The position numbers and the translations under genes are program-made. The notes under the pieces are model-generated. The model made no database searches. It had not been told where the DNA came from and saw only the letters and a list, made by a program, of their open reading frames with translations. This document shows positions 24,979 to 34,131 of a stretch of 64,000 bases of DNA, piece after piece (the first letter of the stretch is position 1; each line of letters opens with the position of its first letter). Origin of the DNA: UBA6107 sp034430175 (GTDB lineage: Bacteria; Chloroflexota; Anaerolineae; Anaerolineales; Anaerolineaceae); contig DAOUFI010000012.1 of the NCBI GenBank assembly GCA_034430175.1, positions 50,428 through 114,427 of the forward strand, written 5' to 3'.

Positions 24979-25743
24979 ATGCTGCTAACAATCGATATCG
25001 GCAACACCAACATCACGCTGGGACTCTACGAGGGAGAGACGCTGAGCGGCCACTGGCGTATGGCGACCAACCATGAATCCATGCCCGACGAGTACGGCAT
25101 CATGATGTCGAACCTGCTCGAACATCGCGGCATCAACAGCAAGGACCTCGAGGGTATCTGCATGGCCTCGGTGGTACCTCCGCTAACCAGCCGCGTGATC
25201 CAGGCATGTAACAACTACCTCGATTCCGAGCCCCTCAACGTGGATTACATGACCAAGACTGGCGTCAAGATCATGATCGACCAGCCACAGACCGTCGGCG
25301 CGGACCGCATCGTGGACGTGGTCGCGACCAAACGGCTCTACGGTGGCCCAGCCTGCGTGGTTGATTTCGGCACCGCCACCACCTTCGACGCCATGGATGC
25401 CACGGGTAATTATTTGGGAGGCGCCATCGCCCCGGGTATCGGTATCTCGGCGGACGCGCTCGTCAAGTACACCTCGCAGCTCCCTCGCGTGGATCTGCAA
25501 GCCCCGCCGAGCGTGATCGGTAAGAATACCATCCACGCCATGCAGTCCGGGCTGCTTTTCGGTTACACGGCGATGGTGGAGGGAATGGTTGAGAAATTCA
25601 GAAAACAACTCGGCCCAGAAATGAAGGTGATCGCCACCGGTGGGCTGGCTGAACTCGTCTCGAAACAAACACATGTGCTTCAGGTCATCGCCCCCTGGCT
25701 CACGCTGGATGGGCTGCGTATGATCTGGGAAATGAACAAATAA
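24979..25743 (+). CDS. coaX: type III pantothenate kinase
   Basis: 254 residues from the ATG at 24979 with AGAGG upstream; the frame is open far upstream but inside the previous gene in another frame. ASKHA-fold motifs are present: TIDIGNTNITLGLY (phosphate loop), GADRIVDVVA and DFGTATTFD. It phosphorylates pantothenate, the first step to coenzyme A, and the next gene codes for the following steps. A TACAAT at about 24953 suggests a possible internal promoter. Confidence 0.93.
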   Translation: MLLTIDIGNTNITLGLYEGETLSGHWRMATNHESMPDEYGIMMSNLLEHRGINSKDLEGICMASVVPPLTSRVIQACNNYLDSEPLNVDYMTKTGVKIMIDQPQTVGADRIVDVVATKRLYGGPACVVDFGTATTFDAMDATGNYLGGAIAPGIGISADALVKYTSQLPRVDLQAPPSVIGKNTIHAMQSGLLFGYTAMVEGMVEKFRKQLGPEMKVIATGGLAELVSKQTHVLQVIAPWLTLDGLRMIWEMNK

Positions 25744-25744
25744 C

Positions 25745-26965
25745 ATGACCAACCCATTCGCGAACAAACACATCGTGCTCGGCGTCACCGGATCAGTAGC
25801 GGCTTACAAAGCCGTTGAGCTGGCTTCGAAGCTGACCCAGTCCGGCGCTCTGGTGGACGTGATCCTCACCGAGTCCGCGCTCAAATTTGTCTCGGCGTTG
25901 CAGTTCCAATCGGTGACCGGTCGCAAAGCCTTCACCGACGCTGACCTATGGGGCGGCGAGGCGCACGTGGTACACGTCAACCTGGGTCACTCCGCCGATA
26001 TGCTGGTGATCGCCCCCGTCACGGCTTCGACCATGGCCAAACTGGCCACCGGCTTGGGCGACAACCTGCTCAGCGTTTCAGCCTTGGCAGCCAAGTGTCC
26101 GCTGGTGCTGGCTCCGGCAATGGATTTGGGCATGTACTCTCACGTGGCCACTCAAAAGAACGTGGAAACGCTCAAAGAACGCGGCGCGCACTTTATCGGC
26201 CCCGTCGAAGGGCACCTGGCGTCCGGACTCACCGGTCCGGGGCGCTTCGAGGAACCAGCCAACATTCTGGCCGAACTGCGCTATTTGCTCAGCCGTGGAG
26301 GTCCATTAGCAGGCAAGAAGGTTGTCGTCAGCGCGGGCGGAACGGAAGAAGCCATCGACCCGGTGAGGGTAATCACCAACCGCTCTTCGGGCAAACAGGG
26401 CTACGCTGTGGCTCAGTGCGCACTGGACGCGGGCGCCGACGTGACGCTCATCAGCGCCAACGCACACCTCGCAGCACCGCGCGGGGTTAAATTTGTCAGC
26501 ACGCGCTCCGCCGAAGAGATGTGCGATGCCGTCCTCGAAGAGGTCAGTGGCGCAGACGCGCTGGTGATGGCCGCGGCGGTATCTGATTTCCGCCCTGTGG
26601 AAATTGCTGAACAGAAGATCAAGAAAAACAGTAACAACCTTGCCATTGAGCTTGAACCAACCAAAGATATCCTGCTGGAAGTCGCCGCCGTGAAGACAAA
26701 GATCGGATTTCCGCGCATCACGGTCGGTTTTGCTGCCGAAAGCGAGCATTTACTCGAGAACGCTGCCGACAAAATGAAGAAGAAAAACCTTGACATGATC
26801 GTTGCAAACGATATCAGCCTTCCCGGCAGTGGGTTTGAGGTGGATACCAACCAGGTAACTCTATTGATGAAAGATGGAAGGCAAGAAAAATTACCCGTGA
26901 TGACAAAATTAGAGGTGGCAGACATGATCATATCCAAATTGACCAATTGGTTGGAAGAGGCATAG
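25745..26965 (+). CDS. coaBC: phosphopantothenoylcysteine decarboxylase / phosphopantothenate-cysteine ligase
   Basis: 406 residues starting one base after the coaX stop. The CoaC half (about 1-185) has the flavin motif GVTGSVAAYKAVELA, a catalytic-His segment AHVVHVNLG and the loop PVTASTMAKLATG. The CoaB half (about 190-406) has VSAGGTEEAIDPVR, NRSSGKQGYAVA and the Lys-rich KIKKNSNN. It converts phosphopantothenate and cysteine to phosphopantetheine. Odd point: the PxMNxxMW motif of CoaC reads PAMDLGMY here, with Asp in place of Asn. The full length argues it is still active. Confidence 0.93.
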   Translation: MTNPFANKHIVLGVTGSVAAYKAVELASKLTQSGALVDVILTESALKFVSALQFQSVTGRKAFTDADLWGGEAHVVHVNLGHSADMLVIAPVTASTMAKLATGLGDNLLSVSALAAKCPLVLAPAMDLGMYSHVATQKNVETLKERGAHFIGPVEGHLASGLTGPGRFEEPANILAELRYLLSRGGPLAGKKVVVSAGGTEEAIDPVRVITNRSSGKQGYAVAQCALDAGADVTLISANAHLAAPRGVKFVSTRSAEEMCDAVLEEVSGADALVMAAAVSDFRPVEIAEQKIKKNSNNLAIELEPTKDILLEVAAVKTKIGFPRITVGFAAESEHLLENAADKMKKKNLDMIVANDISLPGSGFEVDTNQVTLLMKDGRQEKLPVMTKLEVADMIISKLTNWLEEA

Positions 26966-26975
26966 TAGCCGCCTT

Positions 26976-27704
26976 ATGCGAATCTTAGTGATGTCCGATA
27001 TTCACGCGAATTTCCCTGCGCTTGAAGCCGTTCTGTCTGCTGCCATCACGGTGGACGCGGTCTGGTGCCTGGGTGACCTGGTGGGCTACGGCCCTCATCC
27101 CAACGAATGCATCGAACGCGTCGCCTCGCTGCCCAACCTCACCTGCCTGACGGGCAATCACGACGCTGCGGTGACCGACAGCCGAAATATCGACAAATTC
27201 AATGATGAAGCCGGTCACGCCATCTACTGGACACGACGCAACCTGACCGATGCCAACCTGGAGTACCTCTCCAAGCTGTCTGAAATGGTTGAAACCAACT
27301 GGGTGACCCTGGCGCACGGCAGTCCGCGCAACCCCACCTGGGAATACATCATCGACCCGGTCACAGCCATGGTCAATTTTGCCTTTTTCGATACACAGAT
27401 CGCCCTTGTGGGTCACAGCCATTTACCCCTGGCATTCGTCGTGGATAAGACCAATGACAAAATCGATAGGCGTCTGCTGAAAGCCGGAGACGTTCTGCAG
27501 CTTGATTCTCGCGCGATCCTAAACCCGGGTTCGGTCGGGCAGCCGAGAGACCACGACCCGCGTGCCTCCTTTGGCATTCTGGACCCGGAAGCCATGACGT
27601 GGGAACTAAACCGGGTGGAATATGATTTCAAATCCACTCAGGCGGCTCTGAAGAAAGCCGGACTCCCCGCGAAATTGGCCACGCGCCTCGGTGAAGGCTG
27701 GTGA
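26976..27704 (+). CDS. calcineurin-like metallophosphoesterase (YfcE/MJ0936 type)
   Basis: 242 residues with the complete metal-site motif series: SDIHANFPALEAVL, LGDLVGYGPHPNECI, GNHD, HGS and GHSH. This pattern fits the single-domain phosphodiesterase group often called diadenosine tetraphosphatase-like or YfcE-like. It follows coaBC after 10 bases, so it may be in the same transcript. The natural substrate is unknown. No signal peptide is present. Confidence 0.88.
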   Translation: MRILVMSDIHANFPALEAVLSAAITVDAVWCLGDLVGYGPHPNECIERVASLPNLTCLTGNHDAAVTDSRNIDKFNDEAGHAIYWTRRNLTDANLEYLSKLSEMVETNWVTLAHGSPRNPTWEYIIDPVTAMVNFAFFDTQIALVGHSHLPLAFVVDKTNDKIDRRLLKAGDVLQLDSRAILNPGSVGQPRDHDPRASFGILDPEAMTWELNRVEYDFKSTQAALKKAGLPAKLATRLGEGW

Positions 27705-27768
27705 ACCGGAACCATTTCATCCTGGATGGCGTCTTGATGATAAGAACTGAGAAATCGAAGGAGGAGAA

Positions 27769-28746
27769 ATGAAAAAGAGAAGTTTGATCATCATCGCGGT
27801 AATCTTCATCTTTGCCCTCACCAGTTGTGGCGCTGCCAGATCCATGGATTACGCGGCCACCTCCGCACCGATGGCAGATTATTCCAAAGGCGTCAATGAA
27901 TCCCTGACCTACCAGGGTGAAGTCCCCATGGCAGCTCCGTCCACTGTTGATACCAGTGGTGGCATCGTGAACGCTGCTTCAGCCGCAAGCACCTCCGAAC
28001 AGATGATCGTTAAAAACGCATCGTTGAGCATTCTCGTCGATGACCCGATGAAATCGCTGTCCGACATAATGAAATTAGCCAGCGACCTTGGCGGTTTTAC
28101 GGTATCGTCAAACAGCTACCAGACTTATACCAATTCCGGGCTGCAAGTACCAGCAGCCTCGGTCAGTATCCGCGTTCCAGCCGACAAGTTGAATGAAGCG
28201 CTTGATCAGATCAAAGCCCTTACAGGCGATCCGACCCAATATGTTACCAATGAAAGCGTCAGCGGGCAGGACGTGACCCAGGCCTACACCGACCTGGCAT
28301 CCCGCCTGCGCAACCTGGAAGAAGCTGAAACTGAATTGACCAAGATGTATGAGAAGGCTGAAAAAGCTGAGGATGTCCTGGCTATCTACAATCAGAAAAT
28401 GCAAGTAAGTGAACAGATCGAGGTCATTAAAGGTCAGATGCAATATTACGAACAGGCTTCCGCCACTTCAGAGATCTCAGTACAGATCTCAGCCAAAGCC
28501 AGCGTCCAGCCCGTGACCATTGCCGGCTGGCAGCCCAAGGGCGTCGCCCGCAACGCCGTCCAGGCGCTGATTAACTTCGGCAAAGGCTTCGTCAACTTCC
28601 TGATCTGGCTGGTGATCTACGTGCTGCCGATCGTGCTCGTCATCGGCGCTCCCATCTTCTTCTTCATCCGCTGGCTGGTACGCCGCAAACGCCGCGCTGA
28701 GGAGAAACTCAAAGTGATGCCTCCATTACCGACGGAAAAGAAATAA
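27769..28746 (+). CDS. DUF4349 membrane lipoprotein
   Basis: 325 residues. A signal peptide ends in the lipobox LTSCG (Cys20). Residues about 80-245 form the DUF4349 domain, with ASLSILVDDP, the pattern SVSIRVPADKLNEALDQI, a coiled-coil region (about 180-225, LEEAETELTKMYEKAEKAEDV) and TSEISVQISA. A C-terminal membrane helix (about 280-305) is followed by a basic tail RRKRRAEEK. Function unknown; relatives are cell-envelope proteins in Gram-positives and Chloroflexota. A strong Shine-Dalgarno GGAGGAG precedes the ATG. Confidence 0.8.
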   Translation: MKKRSLIIIAVIFIFALTSCGAARSMDYAATSAPMADYSKGVNESLTYQGEVPMAAPSTVDTSGGIVNAASAASTSEQMIVKNASLSILVDDPMKSLSDIMKLASDLGGFTVSSNSYQTYTNSGLQVPAASVSIRVPADKLNEALDQIKALTGDPTQYVTNESVSGQDVTQAYTDLASRLRNLEEAETELTKMYEKAEKAEDVLAIYNQKMQVSEQIEVIKGQMQYYEQASATSEISVQISAKASVQPVTIAGWQPKGVARNAVQALINFGKGFVNFLIWLVIYVLPIVLVIGAPIFFFIRWLVRRKRRAEEKLKVMPPLPTEKK

Positions 28747-28749
28747 AAG

Positions 28750-28782
28750 CTCGAGAATAGAGAATCGACAATTGAGAATCGT
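28750..28782 (+). repeat. dispersed TCGAGAATCG-type repeat, copy 2
   Basis: Three units (TCGAGAATAG, AGAATCGACA and ATTGAGAATCGT) directly after the DUF4349 stop codon, running into the terminator. Confidence 0.7.
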
Positions 28783-28819
28783 AAAAATCGAGATGACCTT
28801 ACGGTCATCTCGATTTTTT
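28783..28819. terminator. strong bidirectional terminator
   Basis: A 16-bp perfect stem (28783-28798 with 28803-28818), loop TTAC, with A-run on the left and T-run on the right. It serves the converging DUF4349 and alpha-galactosidase genes. Confidence 0.9.
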
Positions 28820-28847
28820 ATTAACTCTTTCTCAAGAGTCACGGAGT

Positions 28848-31205
28848 TTATCTCTTTGAAATGCTAATCCTGGTAAACCCATCCATCTTGACGGGGAGTT
28901 CGAGCAAACTCCCCTTACGGTTGGGTTTCTCAACGGTTTTCCCGTCCACCTCAACCGTGAACTTTTGCCAGGGGATGTAAACCCAGGCTTTTCCATCCGC
29001 TCTACGCGGCAGGCGCAGCGTGAAGGTGACCTTGCTCGCTGTTGCCTGCCATTCAGCCACCTCGCAACCCATTGAGAAGTGCAGATCGCTGCCCAGGTAA
29101 AGCGGTTGATCCTTGTGTAACCGGCGGAAAGCAGCCAGCACGCATCCGTGCGCAGGGATGGCAGAAGCTTTGAATGTATCGCCTTTCAAGACACGCTGGA
29201 CCTTGCCTCTCCAAAAATCGGTCACCCAATAATCGGCGGCGGGCAAATCGTATTCCTCTGGATCGATAATCAAGTCAGCGGATTTATCGGTCCAGTTGAA
29301 CTTGGCAAGGAGTTGCCATTCGCCGGTGTCGTTGAGCTGATCGAGGCGTAACCTTGCGGGTATTTCCGCATCGAACCAATCGATCACCCGCGCGCGTTCT
29401 CCGATCACCGGCAGCAATACCTCCGCCATACGCAGACGCTCCTTCGAGAGCTTTGGTAGGTCGTCCGAGAGCAGCAGTGAACCTCCGGTAACCGCGATGG
29501 CTGTGGTAAGGGTTTGCACCTCTGCCAAATTCAGATGGGAGTCATCACGGATGAGCAAACAGTCAGGGTCATTGATCCACCAGTGCTTATGCAAGTTAGC
29601 ACGGGTGAGGATATCCCGAATCGAGTTAAACGCGCATGGCATTGAAGGTTCGTTCTTGAAAATAGCTCCAATGCCAGCAAACTTGGCTTTCCAATCGCCA
29701 CTCACGTCAGGACCGATGCGCATGGCTTCAACCAACCCGAGCATGGGGCCAAACGGCGCACCACAGCCCAACAGGGTCACGTCAGGCCCAACCGCCTCGC
29801 GGACGGCTTCCATGCCCTTGCGCAGCACCTGCGCGCGGGTTTTCGTCGGATCGTGGTAAACACCAGGAAGTGCCGCTGCGTAGAGAAAATCGAGCTTGAG
29901 ATACGGGTAGCCCCACTCTTTAGAGGCGGTGCTGACCACTCGGCAGGCGTAATTGAGCGCTTCGGGTACGGTCAGGTCCAGACCGGTAAAGAGCTTGTTG
30001 CCCCAACCCAGTCCGGCGTTGACCGGCTTCCCGTTTGCCGTGCGCAGGATCCATTCTGGATGATCCTTGATCAATTTTGAATCCGGATGGGCGATAAAGG
30101 GAGCGAGCCACAATCCTGGCAGTAGTCCTTCTTCTTTGATCTCCTGTGCCAAAGGCTTGACGCCTTCGGGGAAATCCCTGGTGAAGCTGAACCAGTCTCC
30201 CACCTGGGTCTCGAAACCATCGTCGATCTGAACGAGTTGAATGGGTAAATTCTCCTGCTGGTCGACAATCGTCTTGAGATTGTCTCGAATGCAATCAGTA
30301 GAGATTTTTGTATAGAAGTAATACCACGAACACCAACCCACTGGAGATTCTTGGGGTACGCGGATGTGGTTCTCGCGCGCCACGGCTTCGAAATACTTCT
30401 CCATCGGTTCGCGGTGATCGAGCAGGATCGGAGTATAAACTGCCCAATCGGTCTCCATCGAGGCACCGGGGTCCAGGCGGGTATGGTCGCCATTAGCCCA
30501 GACACGCAACTTCAACCCATTACGGAAATCCGCCTGGATCGAGCCAAAATGCTGCTTCTGCGAGAGGAAGCCGATCACGAACCCCTTGCGGTTCTTACGG
30601 TCGCCGATAGCCGCGAAAAAATCGCTTGTGTGCAATCCGCGCTTGCCTGCCTTGGGGGTACCGTCGTTATAGATCATCGGTTCCTGGAAGATACCCATGT
30701 GCGAGACCGGCATTTTACCGTCCCCACTCACCCACCCCGCCGGGGACCAGGATTGCCAGCCATTGTGAAAGAAACCAAAATCCGAAGGAACAACCGCTTT
30801 ATCAAAGGTGATACTTGATCGACCTTTGCCCGCATTTAACAAATCGATGTTTTCGATTATCACCGGAATCGGACCCTGGTTGGTAACCTTGATCTTCCAC
30901 AATGTCAACGGATACTCTTCCGCCACAGCGAAGGTCAGCTCGCAGACCAGACCATCCGGGTTGGACGGTACGTGGAAGGCAGTAGCTTTCATCGTCCCTT
31001 GCTCTCCATTGAGGGCATACTCATCGGCTTCCGCTCCTGCCCAACCATCATTTAGATGGTGGAGAAGTTCGCCGCCCTTGTGATAAGAGAGATCAAAAGA
31101 GGCGTTCTTGATTGCAGGGAATCCGTTGTCTTCTGGCAAAATGGAAAAAATACCCGCATCAGAATCCAGATGCAATTTAAGTACTTCTTGGCTCAATTCG
31201 ATCAT
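28848..31205 (-). CDS. alpha-galactosidase-like glycoside hydrolase, family 36
   Basis: 785 residues from the ATG at 31205, with GAGGT upstream; an ATG 39 bases earlier gives a hydrophobic prefix unlike the family. The N-terminal beta-sandwich is followed by the barrel with VGWCSWYYFYTKIS, QLVQIDDGFE, GLWLAPFIAHPDS and YLKLDFLYAAA. The nucleophile Asp lies in LKLDFLY (about 439) and the acid/base Asp in RIGPDVSGDW (about 499). There is no signal peptide, so substrates are taken up first. It is divergent from dinG. Exact substrate (alpha-galactoside or related) is not certain. Confidence 0.88.
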   Translation of the reverse strand: MIELSQEVLKLHLDSDAGIFSILPEDNGFPAIKNASFDLSYHKGGELLHHLNDGWAGAEADEYALNGEQGTMKATAFHVPSNPDGLVCELTFAVAEEYPLTLWKIKVTNQGPIPVIIENIDLLNAGKGRSSITFDKAVVPSDFGFFHNGWQSWSPAGWVSGDGKMPVSHMGIFQEPMIYNDGTPKAGKRGLHTSDFFAAIGDRKNRKGFVIGFLSQKQHFGSIQADFRNGLKLRVWANGDHTRLDPGASMETDWAVYTPILLDHREPMEKYFEAVARENHIRVPQESPVGWCSWYYFYTKISTDCIRDNLKTIVDQQENLPIQLVQIDDGFETQVGDWFSFTRDFPEGVKPLAQEIKEEGLLPGLWLAPFIAHPDSKLIKDHPEWILRTANGKPVNAGLGWGNKLFTGLDLTVPEALNYACRVVSTASKEWGYPYLKLDFLYAAALPGVYHDPTKTRAQVLRKGMEAVREAVGPDVTLLGCGAPFGPMLGLVEAMRIGPDVSGDWKAKFAGIGAIFKNEPSMPCAFNSIRDILTRANLHKHWWINDPDCLLIRDDSHLNLAEVQTLTTAIAVTGGSLLLSDDLPKLSKERLRMAEVLLPVIGERARVIDWFDAEIPARLRLDQLNDTGEWQLLAKFNWTDKSADLIIDPEEYDLPAADYWVTDFWRGKVQRVLKGDTFKASAIPAHGCVLAAFRRLHKDQPLYLGSDLHFSMGCEVAEWQATASKVTFTLRLPRRADGKAWVYIPWQKFTVEVDGKTVEKPNRKGSLLELPVKMDGFTRISISKR

Positions 31206-31301
31206 GCTGACCTCACAGGTATGGAAGATGATTAATAATATCATCGGATGTCTTTTTCGATGAATAATTCAGGTACTAAACGTGAGATAATCCTCGCATG
31301 A

Positions 31302-31314
31302 TATAATCACTCCA
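31302..31314 (+). promoter_or_regulatory. -10 element with start codon at the expected transcript start (dinG)
   Basis: TATAAT at 31302-31307, with the first ATG at 31314, seven bases on. No ribosome-binding site fits between. This suggests a leaderless message. Confidence 0.45.
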
Positions 31315-34109
31315 TGACAACCATGGTCGCGCTTGATATCGAAACCACGGGGCTGGACTCCTCCAAAGATGCGATCATCGAGATCGCGGCCGTGCGTTTT
31401 TCAGGGCACCGGGTAGAAGCTGAGTGGAGCAACCTCATCAACCCCGGACGCCCTATTCCCCCCTTGATTACTCAATTGACCGGCATCAGCAACGAAATGG
31501 TGCGCAACGCGCCTCCGCTGCGTGCTGTGTCGCAGGAATTAGCCGACTTCGTGGGCAATGACCCGGTGGTGGGACATAACGTCCAATTCGACGTGGGCTT
31601 TTTGCGCAGACAAAACCTGCTGCGGCTGAACCAGACAGTCGATACCTACGAACTGGCTGCGATTACCCTGCCAGGCAACAGCCGTTACAACCTGGGCACG
31701 CTGGGAAAGACGCTAGGGATCATGATCCCCAACTCGCACCGCGCCTTGGACGACGCACGCCTGTGCCACGCGGTGCTGGTGGCACTCTACGAGAAGGTGC
31801 TTGACCTGCCCATCGAATTGCTGGCTGAGATCGTCCGATTAAGCGAAGGCGTCGACTGGGACGGCAGCCTAATGTTCACCCAGGCGCTACGCGAAAAAGG
31901 TCACATGCCGGTCGAAGCACGCCACGCACGGCAGGACGATTATGGTGAGCTTTTTGGCGGTGGAGTGCCTAGTTACCCTCCACTGATTCCGGTAGAAACC
32001 CCCACTCCTCTCGATGCTGATGATCTGGCTGCCAAAATCGAGCACGGTGGACCCTTTGCGCACTACTTCGAGAATTTCGAGAGCCGTCCACAGCAGATCG
32101 AAATGTTGCGCACTATTGCGAAGGCACTCTCAGATAGCCAGCACATCATGATTGAAGCAGGTACCGGTATCGGTAAATCCTATGCCTACCTCATCCCCGC
32201 GGTAGAATGGTCGCTCAAGAATTCCGCGCGCGTGGTGATTTCAACAAATACCATCACCTTACAGGATCAGTTGATCAAGAAAGATATCCCCGACCTGGCA
32301 GCCGCGTTAGGCACGGAAGTCCGTGCCGTGGTGGTGAAAGGTCGCAACAACTACCTGTGCCCGCGCCGGCTCGACAACCTGCGTAAGAATGGTCCAGAAA
32401 ACGCGGATGAACTGCGCGTGCTGGCCAAAGTACTGGTCTGGCTCAACCAGGGCGGCAGCGGCGACCGTGGTGAGATCAACCTAAACGGTCCAGCCGAACG
32501 CGATGTCTGGAACAACCTTTCCGCCGAAGACGAAGGTTGCCGTGGTGAGGTTTGCCTGGCGCGCACCGGTGGTGTTTGCCCCTTCTATAAGACGCGTCTG
32601 GCAGCGCAATCGGCGCACATCCTCGTGGTCAATCACGCGTTGCTACTGGCCGACGTCATCACCGGCAGCCGGGTGCTGCCCGATTACCAGTATTTGATCG
32701 TGGACGAAGCCCATCACCTGGAATCAGCCACGACCAACGCGCTCAGTTTTCATATCAATCAGATGGATTTTGTAAGGCTGTTAAGGGAAGTAGGCGGTAC
32801 TTCCAGCGGTCTGTTAGGACGGCTGCTTACCTTGCTCTCTCATGGCCTGCCACCCTCAGAGTTTGCTGCTCTTAACCAACAGGTGAACAAACTAACCGAC
32901 CTGCTGTTCAGGGTTGAAAACGATTTTTCCGATTTCATCCATAGCATGGAATTCTTCATGGAAGAGGCGCGCGACAATCAACCTATCAATGGGTACGGAC
33001 AACAGGTGCGCATTCTGCCCGCTACCCGCACATTGCCTGTCTGGTCCGAGGTGGAGGTAGCCTGGGACAAAGCTGACGGCACGCTACGCTCGGTGCTCTC
33101 GCTACTTTCCGAGTTCCAGAAAAACGTCATCGATGGGGTGGAAGAGCAGAGCGAAGATTTACAGGATACAGTCAGTTCGCTGGCCAGCGTGACCCGTCGC
33201 CTCAACGAAGCCGAGGTCACCCTCAACGCGTTGGTGCTCAAACCTGAAGAGACCAACGTCTACTGGGCGGAAATGTTGCCCAATAACTTCAGGCTTACCC
33301 TGCAATCGGCGCCGTTGCATATCGGCCCGATGATGGAGCAATACCTGTGGCACGAGAAAGCCTGTATCGTGCTCACTTCTGCCACCCTGACGACCAACGG
33401 CGAGTTCGACTACCTGCGCAACCGCCTCAACGCCGATGAAGCTGATGAGCTGACACTTGGATCCCCTTTTGACTACGAATCATCCACACTGCTCTACCTG
33501 GCCAACGACGTGCCCGAACCGTCGGATGCGAACGCCTACCAACGCGCGGTGGAATCCGCCATCATCCGCCTGGCTAAAGCCACTGGCGGACGTATGCTGG
33601 CGCTATTCACCTCATATGCGCAGCTAAAACGTACTTCACAAAATATCTCGTCCGCTCTTTCTGAAGCCGAGATCCAGGTGTACGAACAGGGTGAAGGCGC
33701 TTCCACCAATACCCTGCTTGAGACCTTCCGCGAAGCTGACAAGGCCGTGCTGCTGGGCACCCGCGCATTCTGGGAAGGCGTGGACATTCCCGGTGAGGCG
33801 CTCTCGGTGCTGGTCATCGTCAAGCTGCCGTTCGACGTGCCGTCCGACCCGATCATCGCTGCCCGCTCGGAAACATTCGACGATCCGTTCAACGAGTACA
33901 ACCTGCCCGAAGCCATCCTGCGCTTCCGCCAGGGGTTTGGGCGCCTCATCCGCACCCAATCGGACCGCGGCGTGGTCGCCATCCTCGACAAGCGCGTGTT
34001 GACTAAGAAATACGGACGCCAGTTCATCGACAGCCTGCCCACCTGTACCGTGAAGACCGCTTCCGTGACGGAATTACCTTCGGCTGCGTCAAAATGGTTG
34101 AACCTTTAA
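31314..34109 (+). CDS. dinG: DinG-family helicase with N-terminal 3'-5' exonuclease domain
   Basis: 931 residues. Residues about 1-170 form a DnaQ/epsilon-like exonuclease: ALDIETTGLD (Exo I, DxE), GHNVQFDVGFL (Exo II) and HRALDDARLCHAV (Exo III). The XPD/DinG-type superfamily 2 helicase follows, with Walker A GTGIGKSYAYL (about 283), iron-sulfur-type cysteines (NNYLCPRR and CRGEVCLARTGGVC, about 347-425), DEAHH (about 463) and FGRLIRTQSDRG (motif VI, near 880). Exonuclease-DinG fusions are common in Gram-positives. It acts on R-loops, D-loops or damaged DNA. An alternative start is ATG at 31323. Confidence 0.92.
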   Translation: MTTMVALDIETTGLDSSKDAIIEIAAVRFSGHRVEAEWSNLINPGRPIPPLITQLTGISNEMVRNAPPLRAVSQELADFVGNDPVVGHNVQFDVGFLRRQNLLRLNQTVDTYELAAITLPGNSRYNLGTLGKTLGIMIPNSHRALDDARLCHAVLVALYEKVLDLPIELLAEIVRLSEGVDWDGSLMFTQALREKGHMPVEARHARQDDYGELFGGGVPSYPPLIPVETPTPLDADDLAAKIEHGGPFAHYFENFESRPQQIEMLRTIAKALSDSQHIMIEAGTGIGKSYAYLIPAVEWSLKNSARVVISTNTITLQDQLIKKDIPDLAAALGTEVRAVVVKGRNNYLCPRRLDNLRKNGPENADELRVLAKVLVWLNQGGSGDRGEINLNGPAERDVWNNLSAEDEGCRGEVCLARTGGVCPFYKTRLAAQSAHILVVNHALLLADVITGSRVLPDYQYLIVDEAHHLESATTNALSFHINQMDFVRLLREVGGTSSGLLGRLLTLLSHGLPPSEFAALNQQVNKLTDLLFRVENDFSDFIHSMEFFMEEARDNQPINGYGQQVRILPATRTLPVWSEVEVAWDKADGTLRSVLSLLSEFQKNVIDGVEEQSEDLQDTVSSLASVTRRLNEAEVTLNALVLKPEETNVYWAEMLPNNFRLTLQSAPLHIGPMMEQYLWHEKACIVLTSATLTTNGEFDYLRNRLNADEADELTLGSPFDYESSTLLYLANDVPEPSDANAYQRAVESAIIRLAKATGGRMLALFTSYAQLKRTSQNISSALSEAEIQVYEQGEGASTNTLLETFREADKAVLLGTRAFWEGVDIPGEALSVLVIVKLPFDVPSDPIIAARSETFDDPFNEYNLPEAILRFRQGFGRLIRTQSDRGVVAILDKRVLTKKYGRQFIDSLPTCTVKTASVTELPSAASKWLNL

Positions 34110-34131
34110 TCTTTCCCCCGCAGAGTTACCC

